NCBI GenBank assembly: GCA_964576715.1
Contig: CAZNWE010000075.1
Location: 1 to 18,589, forward strand
DNA from: SLRI01 sp964576715
Lineage (GTDB): Bacteria > Pseudomonadota > Alphaproteobacteria > Geminicoccales > Geminicoccaceae
DNA length: 18,589 nucleotides
Reading direction: 5' to 3'
In this document: piece by piece, positions 7,432 through 13,429 of the stretch
How the letters are laid out: every line of letters begins with the position of its first letter
Position numbering within the stretch: position 1 is the stretch's first letter
Notes under the pieces: generated by a model
Seen by the model: only the letters and a program-made list of their open reading frames with translations
Databases searched by the model: none
What the model was told of the DNA's origin: nothing
Translations under genes and position numbers: made by a program

Positions 7432-8124
7432 CTACCTCTGCTCCGCCGCCGTCACGTCGAGCGCCGCGGCGATCGCCTCGAGCGCCGCCGTGTCGCCGTC
7501 CGTTGCCGGCAAGATGAAATCCGCACCCGCGGCCACCAGTGCTCTGACCTCGTCGCCGGTGAACCGGCCGGCGACGACCGATGGCAGGACCGCCACCTCG
7601 CTCCACCAGGCGACATGCTCGGCCAGGGCCGCGATGCCGCCCGCCGGCGGTGCGCCCGGGATGCCGAACAGCACATAGTCGGCGCCGTCCTCGCCTGCAA
7701 CCATGGCATCGTGCCGGGTCGCCCCGACCGCCGCGCCGATCAGCGCCCCGCGGTCGAGGGCCTGGCGCGCCGCCGCCACCTCGGCCGGCCGGTTGCAGAA
7801 CACGCCGTCGGCGCCGAGCGGGCCGACCAGGTCGACCCGATCGACGAGCAACGCGGCCCGGCCGGTGGCGTGGGCCAGCTGGACCTGGCGGCGGGCCGTC
7901 GCCGCGTCGCCGACCGCGAGGAAGAAAGCGGCGATCGCCTCGATCGGCAAGAGCGGCTCGAGCGGGGTGGCGGCATCGAGGGCGACGACGAGCCGGCAGC
8001 CGACCGCCTCCGGCTCGATCCAGTGGCCGTCGGTCTGCCGGTTGTCGTTGTCGTGGCCGCCACCCGCCCGGTTGCCGTTGGCGTGCCGCCCGCCGGTGCG
8101 GCGACCGGAGCGCCCGCGGCTCAC
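7432..8124 (-). CDS. ThiE/TenI-like protein, probably not an active thiamine phosphate synthase
   Basis: Starting at GTG 8124 the product is 230 residues. It begins with about 35 low-complexity residues (SRGRSGRRTGGRHANGNR, then GGGHDNDN). A TIM-barrel-like domain follows that resembles thiamine phosphate synthase. RAALLVDRVDLVGPLGADGV (89-108) corresponds to the family's 'VNDRxDLA..ADGVHLG' segment, and VGATRHDA...GADYVLFG (133-154) to its 'G.S.H...A...GADY...GP' segment. The GPxFxTxTK pyrophosphate loop is absent (FGIPGAPP instead) and I find no QLREK-type motif, so catalysis is doubtful. The longer open frame to 8322 is antisense-free but lies inside fba; GTG 8124 is preferred because it forms a GTGA overlap with the fba stop. 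It lies between fba and efp. It may be a regulatory or repurposed TenI-like barrel. Confidence 0.75.
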   Translation of the reverse strand: MSRGRSGRRTGGRHANGNRAGGGHDNDNRQTDGHWIEPEAVGCRLVVALDAATPLEPLLPIEAIAAFFLAVGDAATARRQVQLAHATGRAALLVDRVDLVGPLGADGVFCNRPAEVAAARQALDRGALIGAAVGATRHDAMVAGEDGADYVLFGIPGAPPAGGIAALAEHVAWWSEVAVLPSVVAGRFTGDEVRALVAAGADFILPATDGDTAALEAIAAALDVTAAEQR

Positions 8125-9032
8125 GCCTCGTTCTTGTAGATCTTGATGATCCGGCCGAGGAGATCCATCGCCTCGTCCTTCGGCCGCTGGAAGCTGTTGC
8201 GACCGACGATCGAGCCAGCCCCGCCACCCTGGTGGATCTGCTTGATCTCCTCGAGCAGCCCCTCGGTGCTCTTGGCGTCGCCGCCGGAGAACACGACGAG
8301 GCGCTTGCCGTTGAAGCAGCACTGCATGACGTGGGCGATCCGGTCCTTCATCGTCTCCATCGGCACGTTCTCGTAGGCACTCTCGGCCGCCTTGAGATCG
8401 ACGCCGGCCTTGGGCGGCTTGACCTTGATGATCGTGGCCCCGAGGAGTGCCGCGATATGCGCCGCGTAAGCCACGATGTCGAGCGCGGTCTCGCCGTCCT
8501 TGGAGATGTTGCCGCCCCTGGGATAAGCCCAGAGCACCGAGATCAGCCCATTGGCCTTGGCCTCGGCGGAGAGCTCGCGAAACTCCTCCATCATGCCGTA
8601 ATTGGCGTCCGAACCCGGATAGATGGTGAAGCCGATGCCGACACAGCCGAGCCGGAGCGCGTCCTTGACCGAGCCGGTGATCGCCTGGTCGCCGACGCCG
8701 GCATGCAGGCTGTTGGCGCTGTTGAGCTTCAAGATGGTCGGAATCTGCCCCGCGAACGTGTCGGCACCCTGCTCGAGCGGGGCCAAGGGTGCGGCATAGC
8801 CGGAAAGCTTGGCGTCGATCGCAAGCTGGTAGAGGTAGTGCGGGTCGTAGGCCGGCGGGTTCTTGGAGAAGCTGCGGGCGGGGCCGTGCTCGTAGCCCTG
8901 GTCCACCGGCAGGATCACCAGCTTGCCGGTGCCGGCGAGGTCGCCCTGCATCAACAGGCGGTAGAGATTGGCCTTCGTGCCCGGGTTCTCGCCCTCGTAC
9001 CAGCGGAGAATCGTCTTAACGCGTTCGCTCAT
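8121..9032 (-). CDS. fbaB: class I fructose-bisphosphate aldolase (FbaB/DhnA type)
   Basis: This 303-residue Schiff-base aldolase cleaves fructose-1,6-bisphosphate to glyceraldehyde-3-phosphate and dihydroxyacetone phosphate. It belongs to the DhnA/archaeal-type class I group, not the zinc class II type. Signals are LPVDQGYEHGP (41-51), LKLNS (101-105), the lysine-bearing strand ATIIKVKPP (199-207) whose Lys203 or Lys205 forms the imine, VFSGGD (247-252) and the phosphate site IVGRNSFQRP (275-284). ATG 9032 has AAAGGA 7 nt upstream. The stop shares a GTGA with the next gene. A 53-bp spacer containing a 13-bp palindrome separates it from the preceding hypothetical gene. Confidence 0.97.
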   Translation of the reverse strand: MSERVKTILRWYEGENPGTKANLYRLLMQGDLAGTGKLVILPVDQGYEHGPARSFSKNPPAYDPHYLYQLAIDAKLSGYAAPLAPLEQGADTFAGQIPTILKLNSANSLHAGVGDQAITGSVKDALRLGCVGIGFTIYPGSDANYGMMEEFRELSAEAKANGLISVLWAYPRGGNISKDGETALDIVAYAAHIAALLGATIIKVKPPKAGVDLKAAESAYENVPMETMKDRIAHVMQCCFNGKRLVVFSGGDAKSTEGLLEEIKQIHQGGGAGSIVGRNSFQRPKDEAMDLLGRIIKIYKNEA

Positions 9033-9067
9033 CGTCCAGTCCTTTGAGAGGGTGCCAGGAAAGCGTC

Positions 9068-9080
9068 GTCTCTGAGAGAC
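9068..9080. promoter_or_regulatory. 13-bp perfect palindrome upstream of fba
   Basis: GTCTCT-G-AGAGAC is a perfect 6-bp inverted repeat with one central base, in the 53-bp spacer between the hypothetical gene stop and the fba start. Spacing of about 35 bp from the fba ATG is compatible with an operator or with a small RNA hairpin. No T-tract follows it on either strand, so a terminator is unlikely. Such short palindromes also arise by chance. Confidence 0.25.
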
Positions 9081-9085
9081 TTCGC

Positions 9086-9562
9086 TTATGGCACAAGGCG
9101 GTGCGGTCGACCAAGCGCTGCCGACGCGTCCAGCACGGCAAAACGTCGGTGCGCCGGGTCGAGGCCATGGAGCGGCTGCGGCAGCCCGAGGCGCAGCATG
9201 CCGCCGTGCTTGCGGGCGATGTCGGCGAGCCGCCGTGCGGCCGCCGCACCGGCAGCCGAGGCCGGTTGCACCGGCTCCAGCACGAGCCGTTTGAGCCCGA
9301 CCCTGAGCGCTTCCATGACCAGCCCTGGCCGATCATCGCACCAGGCCCAGATCGCCCGGTCGAGCTGCTCCTCAAGGGCGGCGATCGCCGCCGGTCCGAG
9401 GATGCCGGCCGCCATCACGAGCTCGATGTCGCGGCCCGCCTCGGCGGCGAGCGTCAGCGCCGCCTCGGCCTCCAGCCGGTCGTCGACCAGGACCGCAACC
9501 GGCCCGGTCGTCAGCTCGCCTCCAGTGCCGCCACCCCGGGCAGGGTCTTGCCCTCGAGCCAT
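9086..9562 (-). CDS. hypothetical alpha/beta protein between pgk and fba
   Basis: The frame from ATG 9562 gives 158 residues, but the first 17 (ARGQDPARGGGTGG...) overlap pgk by 52 bp and have no ribosome-binding site. The conserved-looking part begins at TTGPVAVLVDDRLEAEAA. A better-placed start is CTG 9514, which makes a CTGA overlap with the pgk stop and has a perfect GGAGG 4 nt upstream, giving 142 residues. The rest shows alternating short strands and helices (AVLVDD, IELVMAAG, AIWAWCDD, KRLVLEPV, GMLRLGLP, RFAVLDAS), compatible with an alpha/beta barrel fragment. I do not recognise the family and see no catalytic motif. Position between two glycolytic genes on the same strand suggests co-expression with them. 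Confidence 0.7.
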   Translation of the reverse strand: MARGQDPARGGGTGGELTTGPVAVLVDDRLEAEAALTLAAEAGRDIELVMAAGILGPAAIAALEEQLDRAIWAWCDDRPGLVMEALRVGLKRLVLEPVQPASAAGAAAARRLADIARKHGGMLRLGLPQPLHGLDPAHRRFAVLDASAALGRPHRLVP

Positions 9563-10704
9563 TCGAGAAACGCACCACCCGCGGTCGAGACGTAGGAGAA
9601 CTTGTCCAGCACCCCGGCATGGGCGAGGGCGGCCACGGTGTCGCCGCCGCCGGCCACGGTCTTCAACTTGCCCTGCTGGGTCAGCACCGCCGCCGCCTTG
9701 GCCACATCCGTCGTGCCGGCATCGAAGGGCGGGACTTCGAAAGCGCCCATCGGACCGTTCCAGAGCAGGACCTTCACCTGTTCGAGCTTGTCCTTGATGT
9801 CGATCACGGTGGCTGGGCCGACGTCGAGAATCATCTCCGCGTCACCCACCTCCTGCACCTTGACGGTCCGGCAGGCGGCATTGGCTGCGAAGGTCTCGGC
9901 GACGACGCCGTCGACCGGCAGCACGATCTCGACCCCGGCAGCCTCGGCCCTGGTCATGATCTCGCGGGCGGCATCGAGCAGGTCGGGCTCGGACAACGAC
10001 TTGCCGATGTTGTGGCCCTTCGCGGCGAGAAAGGTGTTGGCCATCGCCCCGCCGATGATCAGCTTGTCGACCTTGGCCAGAAGCTCGCCCAGCACCTGCA
10101 GCTTGGAGGAGATCTTGGCCCCGCCGATCAACGCCGCCGCCGGCCGCTCGCCGCCGCCGAGAGCCGCCTCGAGGGCCTCGAGCTCGGCCTGCATGAGCCG
10201 CCCGGCATAGGCCGGCAGGTGCTCCGGGATGCCGGTGACACTGGCATGCGCCCGGTGCGAGCAGGAAAAAGCATCGTTGACGTAGGCGTCGCCCAGCTCG
10301 GCCAACCCCTTGGCGAAGGCCGGGTCATTCCGCTCCTCGCCCGAATGAAAGCGCAAATTCTCCAACAGTGCCATGCCGCCGGCCGGCAGCGCCTCGACCA
10401 CGGCCGCCGCCTCCGGCCCGACGCAATCCGGGGCGAAGGCGATCTCGCGGCCGATCGTGCGGCCGAGTGCTGCGGCGACCGGGGCCAGCGACATCGAGCT
10501 CTCGACCCGGCCCTTGGGCCGGCCGAAATGCGACAGGGCGACGACCTTGGCCCCGGCATCGGCGAGCTCGGTCAAGGTGCGCGCCGCCCGCTCGATCCGG
10601 GTCGCATCGGTCACCTCGCCGTCCTGCATCGGCACGTTGAAATCGACCCGCACCAGTACCCGCTTGTCCTTCGCATCGAGCGCATCGAGCGTCTTGAACG
10701 TCAC
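9511..10704 (-). CDS. pgk: phosphoglycerate kinase
   Basis: Pgk transfers phosphate between 1,3-bisphosphoglycerate and ADP. Numbering from the ATG at 10725, motifs are KRVLVRVDFNVP (21-32), LSHFGRPKG (64-72), LLENLRFHSGEE (120-131), YVNDAFSCSHRAHAS (148-162) and the C-terminal nucleotide site WNGPMGAFE (328-336) and GGGDTVAA (361-368). I chose GTG 10704 rather than ATG 10725. An AAGGGGGA tract precedes GTG by about 9 nt, nothing like a ribosome-binding site precedes the ATG, and GTG gives 397 residues starting MTFKTLDALD, as in alphaproteobacterial Pgks. It is 95 bp downstream of the lipoprotein gene and coupled to the next gene by a 4-nt (CTGA) overlap or a longer one. Confidence 0.97.
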   Translation of the reverse strand: MTFKTLDALDAKDKRVLVRVDFNVPMQDGEVTDATRIERAARTLTELADAGAKVVALSHFGRPKGRVESSMSLAPVAAALGRTIGREIAFAPDCVGPEAAAVVEALPAGGMALLENLRFHSGEERNDPAFAKGLAELGDAYVNDAFSCSHRAHASVTGIPEHLPAYAGRLMQAELEALEAALGGGERPAAALIGGAKISSKLQVLGELLAKVDKLIIGGAMANTFLAAKGHNIGKSLSEPDLLDAAREIMTRAEAAGVEIVLPVDGVVAETFAANAACRTVKVQEVGDAEMILDVGPATVIDIKDKLEQVKVLLWNGPMGAFEVPPFDAGTTDVAKAAAVLTQQGKLKTVAGGGDTVAALAHAGVLDKFSYVSTAGGAFLEWLEGKTLPGVAALEAS

Positions 10705-10799
10705 CGCTGTTTCCCCCTTCGTCATGGCGTTAGGCCGGCCAGTCGCCGGACGTGTGATCCGATGCTTCTAGCACGACTGCGGCAGCCGCCGAAATGCTC

Positions 10800-11264
10800 T
10801 CAAGCGGACAGGGTTGTCGCCAGTAGGCGCTCGAGCTCGCCGGTGCTCTCGCACGGCCGCTCGAAGAACGTGTTGTTGACGCGGTTGCGGTAGCGGCCGG
10901 TAAAGCGCGGCTGCCAGCTCACTTGCGTCCGCTCGCCGCCACCCACGATCCGGACATCGAGAACGCCGCGCCGTTCGCTGACCTGGGTGAAGACCTTGCG
11001 CGAGCCGTCGCCGCTGCCGCCCCGGACATTGACAGGCAGGCAGCGGACGAAGCGGGGATCGTCGGTGGTCACGCGCAAGCCGTCCGGCCGCTGTTCGACA
11101 TCGAGCCCAGCCGCCTCGAGGGCGTCGACCAGTCGACTGGTCGACGCCTCGGGCGCGAGTGCCGTGGTGGTGCTAGCCGGTGGTGGCGGGCCGCCGATTT
11201 GGCAGGCCGCAAGCAGCACCAGCAGGGCGGCCGCCGGCAACAGGTTACGGTGCAGCGCGATCAT
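10800..11264 (-). CDS. putative outer-membrane lipoprotein
   Basis: From ATG 11264 the product is 154 residues. It starts with a type II signal peptide: a basic n-region (IALHRN), a hydrophobic core (LLPAAALLVL) and the lipobox LLAAC with the acylated Cys21. Gln at +2 does not signal inner-membrane retention. The mature part has a Pro/Thr-rich linker (26-43) and then a mixed alpha/beta domain with Cys75 and Cys138, which could form a disulfide in the periplasm. The open frame continues upstream to 11465 but would bury the signal peptide; GGGAG just upstream of ATG 11264 supports this start. I do not recognise the mature domain. It precedes pgk on the same strand, perhaps only by proximity. 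Confidence 0.82.
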   Translation of the reverse strand: MIALHRNLLPAAALLVLLAACQIGGPPPPASTTTALAPEASTSRLVDALEAAGLDVEQRPDGLRVTTDDPRFVRCLPVNVRGGSGDGSRKVFTQVSERRGVLDVRIVGGGERTQVSWQPRFTGRYRNRVNNTFFERPCESTGELERLLATTLSA

Positions 11265-11454
11265 CGCTCTCTCCCGCAATCGGTCGCTCAGTCCTCGGTC
11301 ATGGAGAATAGCATGCCGATGGCGCACCGACAGGGGGCGGTGCCCACTGCCGGCAGACGCCGACGCGCGCGGCCTGCACGGAGAGGACCGGGCCGGAGGG
11401 TAGGCGCCAGGAAACGGGCGCGGAACGGCGGGAAAGGCCGGGACAACAATGAAA

Positions 11455-11530
11455 TGGTGCCGCAAGAGGGATTCGAACCCCCGACCCCATCATTACGAAT
11501 GATGTGCTCTACCAGCTGAGCTATTGCGGC
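11455..11530 (-). tRNA. tRNA-Thr (anticodon CGU)
   Basis: The minus strand folds as a full 76-nt cloverleaf. The acceptor is GCCGCAA/TTGCGGC, the D stem GCTC/GAGC, the anticodon stem CATCA/TGATG around TTCGTAA, and the T stem GGGGG/CCCTC (one G-U) around TTCGAAT. The discriminator is A and CCA is encoded at 11455-11457. The anticodon is CGT, reading ACG threonine codons. The repeat array lies directly upstream of its 5' end, so its promoter would have to lie in 11531-11565 or beyond the array. Confidence 0.97.
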
Positions 11531-11615
11531 AACCGCTGGGGCAATAACCTGCGGCGGGCTGGCTCGGCAAGCGAAAACCGGGCGCTCACCGCGCCGGGGG
11601 CAAGCGAAAACCGGG

Positions 11616-11715
11616 NNNNNNNNNNNNNNNNNNNNNNNNNNNNNNNNNNNNNNNNNNNNNNNNNNNNNNNNNNNNNNNNNNNNNNNNNNNNNNNNNNNNN
11701 NNNNNNNNNNNNNNN
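11616..11715. other. assembly gap of 100 N
   Basis: This is a run of exactly 100 ambiguous bases, a conventional placeholder for a scaffold gap of unknown length. It begins 17 nt into a repeat unit and ends exactly at a unit start. The assembler most likely broke on the tandem array, and the true copy number is unknown. Confidence 0.98.
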
Positions 11716-11727
11716 GGCAAGCGAAAA

Positions 11728-11780
11728 CCGGGCGCTCACCGCGCCGGGGGCAAGCGAAAACCGGGTCTCGCCGCCCCGGG
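11728..11780 (-). terminator. tandem intrinsic-terminator-like hairpins after the heme operon
   Basis: On the minus strand the first unit downstream of the hemY-like stop forms CCGGG-9 nt-CCCGG followed by TTTTCGCTT. The next forms CCCGGCGC-GGTGA-GCGCCCGG (seven of eight pairs, one C-C mismatch) followed by the same TTTTCGCTT. The first stem lies about 28 nt after the stop codon, a usual distance for a terminator. The T-tract is short (four T, then CGCTT), so efficiency is uncertain. The same structure recurs in the copy beyond the gap (hairpin 11578-11598, T-tract complement 11574-11577). Confidence 0.5.
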
Positions 11781-11807
11781 GGCAAGCATCGGCGCGCACT
11801 CGCCGCG

Positions 11808-13400
11808 CTAGCTGAAGCCGCCTGCGGTCTTCACCGCCGATTCGATCGGCGCCGGCGCCTTCAGCCCCTGGTCGGTGCTGCCGGCGCGCGAGCGCGGGCC
11901 CTTGCCGTCATCCGCTTTGCCCTTGGCGGTCTCGCTCTCGTCGCTCGGTTCCGCCTTGCCCTCGACCACTTTGCCGCCGATCGGACCACCGGCTGCATTG
12001 CCCGCCGCCTCGCTCGCCGGCTTGCCGGCACCGTTGCCCGCTTTGGCGGTCGCCGTGGCAGGCTGGTCGTGCACCAGCATCGCCGGCGGCCGCTGGTCAC
12101 GCAACATGGTGGCGACGGTGGGCGGGCTCTCCCATTGCACCGAATCGAACCGGCCGGATGGGCCGAACAGCTGCCACTCGGGCAGAATCTCGCCGGTGTC
12201 CTCACACACCCAGCACTTGTCCGGCGGTGCATCCGCCGCCTTGGCGAGCCAGTCGCGCGCCTTGGTCTCACCGCCGCCCGACGCCCGCTCGTACTCGGCA
12301 TAGAGACGATAGGTGCCGGCCGTCGGCCCGGCGTTGAGTGCTCGATCGAGATGCTGCTTGGCGGTATCCCAATGCCGCGCGTTCATCGCCAGCTCCGCCA
12401 TCACCATCTCGCTGACCAGATGCCCGGGACGTAGCTTCGCCAGCCGGCTGCAGCGGCGCAGCCGCTGGAGGGCGGTCTCGCCGGGGACCAGCTCGGTATA
12501 GGCGCGGGCCAGCTCCGGCTGCGGCTCGAGCTTCCAGGTATCCTCGAGCAGCCGCTTGGCGAGCCGAATCTTGCCGCGCCGGCGGGCCGCCTCGGCGGCG
12601 GTGATGGCGGCCGGGGCGAAGGCCGGTGCCAGCCCGCTCGCCGTGCGCCCCGTTGCCAAGGCCTCGCCGTCATTGCCGGCCTCGAGCGCGTCGCTGGCGA
12701 TCATGTGCTTCATCAGGGCCCGCCGGCGGGTCGCCTCGGGGCCACCGAGCAGCTTCTCGCGCGCCATGTCGCCGATCACGTCGAGCGCCTTGGCCCATTT
12801 GCCGTTGCGGGTGAGCAGGTCGAAATAGGTGGTCAGCACCCATGAGGTGTTGGGACTCTGCTCGTACGCCCGCTGGGCGAGGGTCAGCGCCTCCTCCTGG
12901 TCGCCGCGCTTGACCGCATCCGCGAGCAGCCCGCGCACGCCGAGGAACTCGGTCTGCGGGCGCTTCAGCATCTGCTGGAACTTGAGCTGCGCCACGTCCT
13001 CCTTGCCCTCGAGCTGGGCCGTCTGGGCGGAGAGCAGCAGCGTCGCCGCGTTGGCTTCCAGGAGCTTCTCGGCCTGCTTGGAATGCACCCGCGCCCCGGT
13101 GACGTCGCCGGCCGCCGCCGCGATCAGGCCGTGGGTCAGCTCCTGGTAGCCGCGCAAGAGGCGGTTCTCGGCATTCTTGGTGCGGATCCGTCGCGGTTGG
13201 GTGACGAGCCAGTGCCAGAGCTCGTAGACGATGACCGCAGCAGCGGTGAACGCCGCCAGAATGGCCAAGGCGATGCCGATCGGGAACACGAACTCGCGCT
13301 CCACGAGGCTGAGCGTGACCTGGCCCGGATGGTTGGCGAAGAACACCGCCACCCAGGCGAGGACGGCGGCGACGATGAGAAAAGCGATGAGCCTGAGCAT
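11808..13400 (-). CDS. hemY: HemY-like membrane TPR protein of the heme operon
   Basis: This is HemY in the proteobacterial sense: an inner-membrane TPR protein encoded with hemC/hemD, not protoporphyrinogen oxidase. Its molecular role is unsettled. The 530-residue protein has two membrane helices (about 3-22 and 41-63). A helical TPR-like region (about 75-390) follows, then a tail WVCEDTG...EWQLFGPSGRFDSVQW (397-423), and finally an Ala/Gly/Lys/Glu-rich disordered end (about 445-530). In homologues as I recall them, the tail region can carry a rubredoxin-like pair of CxxC motifs; here only Cys399 (plus Cys396) remains. ATG 13400 begins the hydrophobic helix directly; the open frame further upstream to 13721 overlaps mic60 and is not used. 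It lies 29 bp after mic60 and is last in the operon. Confidence 0.93.
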   Translation of the reverse strand: MLRLIAFLIVAAVLAWVAVFFANHPGQVTLSLVEREFVFPIGIALAILAAFTAAAVIVYELWHWLVTQPRRIRTKNAENRLLRGYQELTHGLIAAAAGDVTGARVHSKQAEKLLEANAATLLLSAQTAQLEGKEDVAQLKFQQMLKRPQTEFLGVRGLLADAVKRGDQEEALTLAQRAYEQSPNTSWVLTTYFDLLTRNGKWAKALDVIGDMAREKLLGGPEATRRRALMKHMIASDALEAGNDGEALATGRTASGLAPAFAPAAITAAEAARRRGKIRLAKRLLEDTWKLEPQPELARAYTELVPGETALQRLRRCSRLAKLRPGHLVSEMVMAELAMNARHWDTAKQHLDRALNAGPTAGTYRLYAEYERASGGGETKARDWLAKAADAPPDKCWVCEDTGEILPEWQLFGPSGRFDSVQWESPPTVATMLRDQRPPAMLVHDQPATATAKAGNGAGKPASEAAGNAAGGPIGGKVVEGKAEPSDESETAKGKADDGKGPRSRAGSTDQGLKAPAPIESAVKTAGGFS

Positions 13401-13429
13401 GATTGAATGACCTCGGCGCCGCGTCGCCG

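Larger units (their letters stand above)
11566..11787. repeat. 33-bp tandem repeat array interrupted by an assembly gap
   Basis: The unit starts GGCAAGCGAAAA (12 nt), followed by a 21-nt imperfect inverted repeat CCGGGCGC-TCACC-GCGCCGGG. Visible copies are 11566-11598 complete, 11599-11615 (first 17 nt), then 100 N, 11716-11748 complete, and 11749-11780 (a 32-bp divergent copy whose middle differs but keeps CCGGG...CCCGG). The last seven nt, GGCAAGC, start another copy at 11781. The period is exactly 33 bp and there is no spacer between copies. It lies between the stop of the hemY-like gene (11808) and tRNA-Thr (11530). Open frames across it in several phases are a by-product of the 33-bp (11-codon) period and are not taken as genes. 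Confidence 0.95.

Noticed and set aside
10726..10799. Terminator between the lipoprotein gene and pgk
   Set aside because: Only a 4-bp GCGG-CTG-CCGC stem and no T-tract; insufficient.
9619..10893. 424-codon plus-strand open frame opposite pgk
   Set aside because: Antisense to a fully recognisable pgk; composition (His/Gly/Arg-rich) is that of a frame shadow.
11566..11787. CRISPR array
   Set aside because: Units abut each other with no unique spacers, and no cas genes are present.
11504..11815. Repeat protein with 11-residue period (ASENRALTAPG or its reverse-strand PVFACPRRGER)
   Set aside because: The 33-bp period keeps several frames open on both strands. The frames run through tRNA-Thr and the N gap, with no start signals, so coding is unlikely.
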